A stretch of DNA of 5,972 nucleotides from Dehalococcoidia bacterium. GTDB taxonomy: Bacteria; Chloroflexota; Dehalococcoidia; GIF9; AB-539-J10. Position 1 is the stretch's first letter, and the number at the start of each line of letters is the position of its first letter. Shown one piece after another: positions 5,939 through 5,972 of the stretch. The notes beneath the pieces are model-generated. The model saw only the letters and a program-made list of their open reading frames with translations, was not told the origin of the DNA and ran no database searches. The position numbers were made by a program, and so were the translations under genes. The DNA lies in contig JAUVYD010000103.1 in NCBI GenBank assembly GCA_030603265.1, positions 1 through 5,972 of the forward strand, written 5' to 3'.

Positions 5939-5972
5939 GGGGTGTGGTGTATCCGTAGGGGCGACGGCATGC
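5939..5972. repeat. Hairpin-repeat cassette, right copy, cut by window end
   Basis: Positions 5939-5962 repeat 21-44 exactly over 24 nt. They are followed by GACGGCATGC, which looks like the left arm and centre of a hairpin of the unit 1 type, its right arm falling outside the window. Together with the left copy it makes a direct repeat bracketing all four genes. Confidence 0.6.

Overview
The window is bacterial chromosomal DNA with four well-supported protein genes, all on the + strand. It shows no phage, plasmid, CRISPR, rRNA or tRNA signal. The organism cannot be fixed from 6 kb. The combination of an extracellular-solute-binding sensor kinase, a REC-PAS-HD-GYP regulator and dispersed intergenic 'TGTAGGGGC' hairpin repeats would fit an environmental bacterium such as a member of Chloroflexota (Dehalococcoidia or Anaerolineae type), but this is a low-confidence guess from general familiarity.

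Region 1 (1-388) starts in a degenerate hairpin-repeat cassette, followed by about 180 bases with no recognisable content. It then holds a candidate sigma-70-type promoter (245-274) and a leader with alternative hairpins. The leader is also open as a 40-codon frame (270-392) that overlaps the kinase start by ATGA.

Region 2 (389-4049) is a compact signalling operon with gaps of 53 and 50 nt. It encodes a membrane histidine kinase with a secreted family-3 solute-binding sensor domain, a stand-alone CheY/DivK-like receiver, and a REC-PAS-HD-GYP protein predicted to hydrolyse cyclic di-GMP. The likely circuit is: an external small solute is sensed by the kinase; phosphoryl groups pass to one or both receivers; cyclic-di-GMP level changes. 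No DNA-binding output is encoded in the operon, so the response is predicted to be post-transcriptional or mediated by the second messenger.

Region 3 (4050-4723) is a long non-coding stretch with several short inverted repeats but no convincing gene. Region 4 (4724-5779) encodes a full-length bifunctional Ada-type protein (methyl-phosphotriester sensor, AraC-type DNA-binding domain and O6-alkylguanine methyltransferase). It is richer in G+C at third codon positions than the start of the kinase gene and has no evident functional link to the signalling operon.

Region 5 (5780-5972) holds three hairpin-repeat units. The last carries a 24-nt segment identical to positions 21-44, so the whole four-gene block lies between direct repeats of one dispersed element. 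The most useful observations for follow-up are this repeat family, the one-kinase/two-receiver cyclic-di-GMP module, and the leader of the kinase gene. I see no clear evidence of a wholly new biological system.
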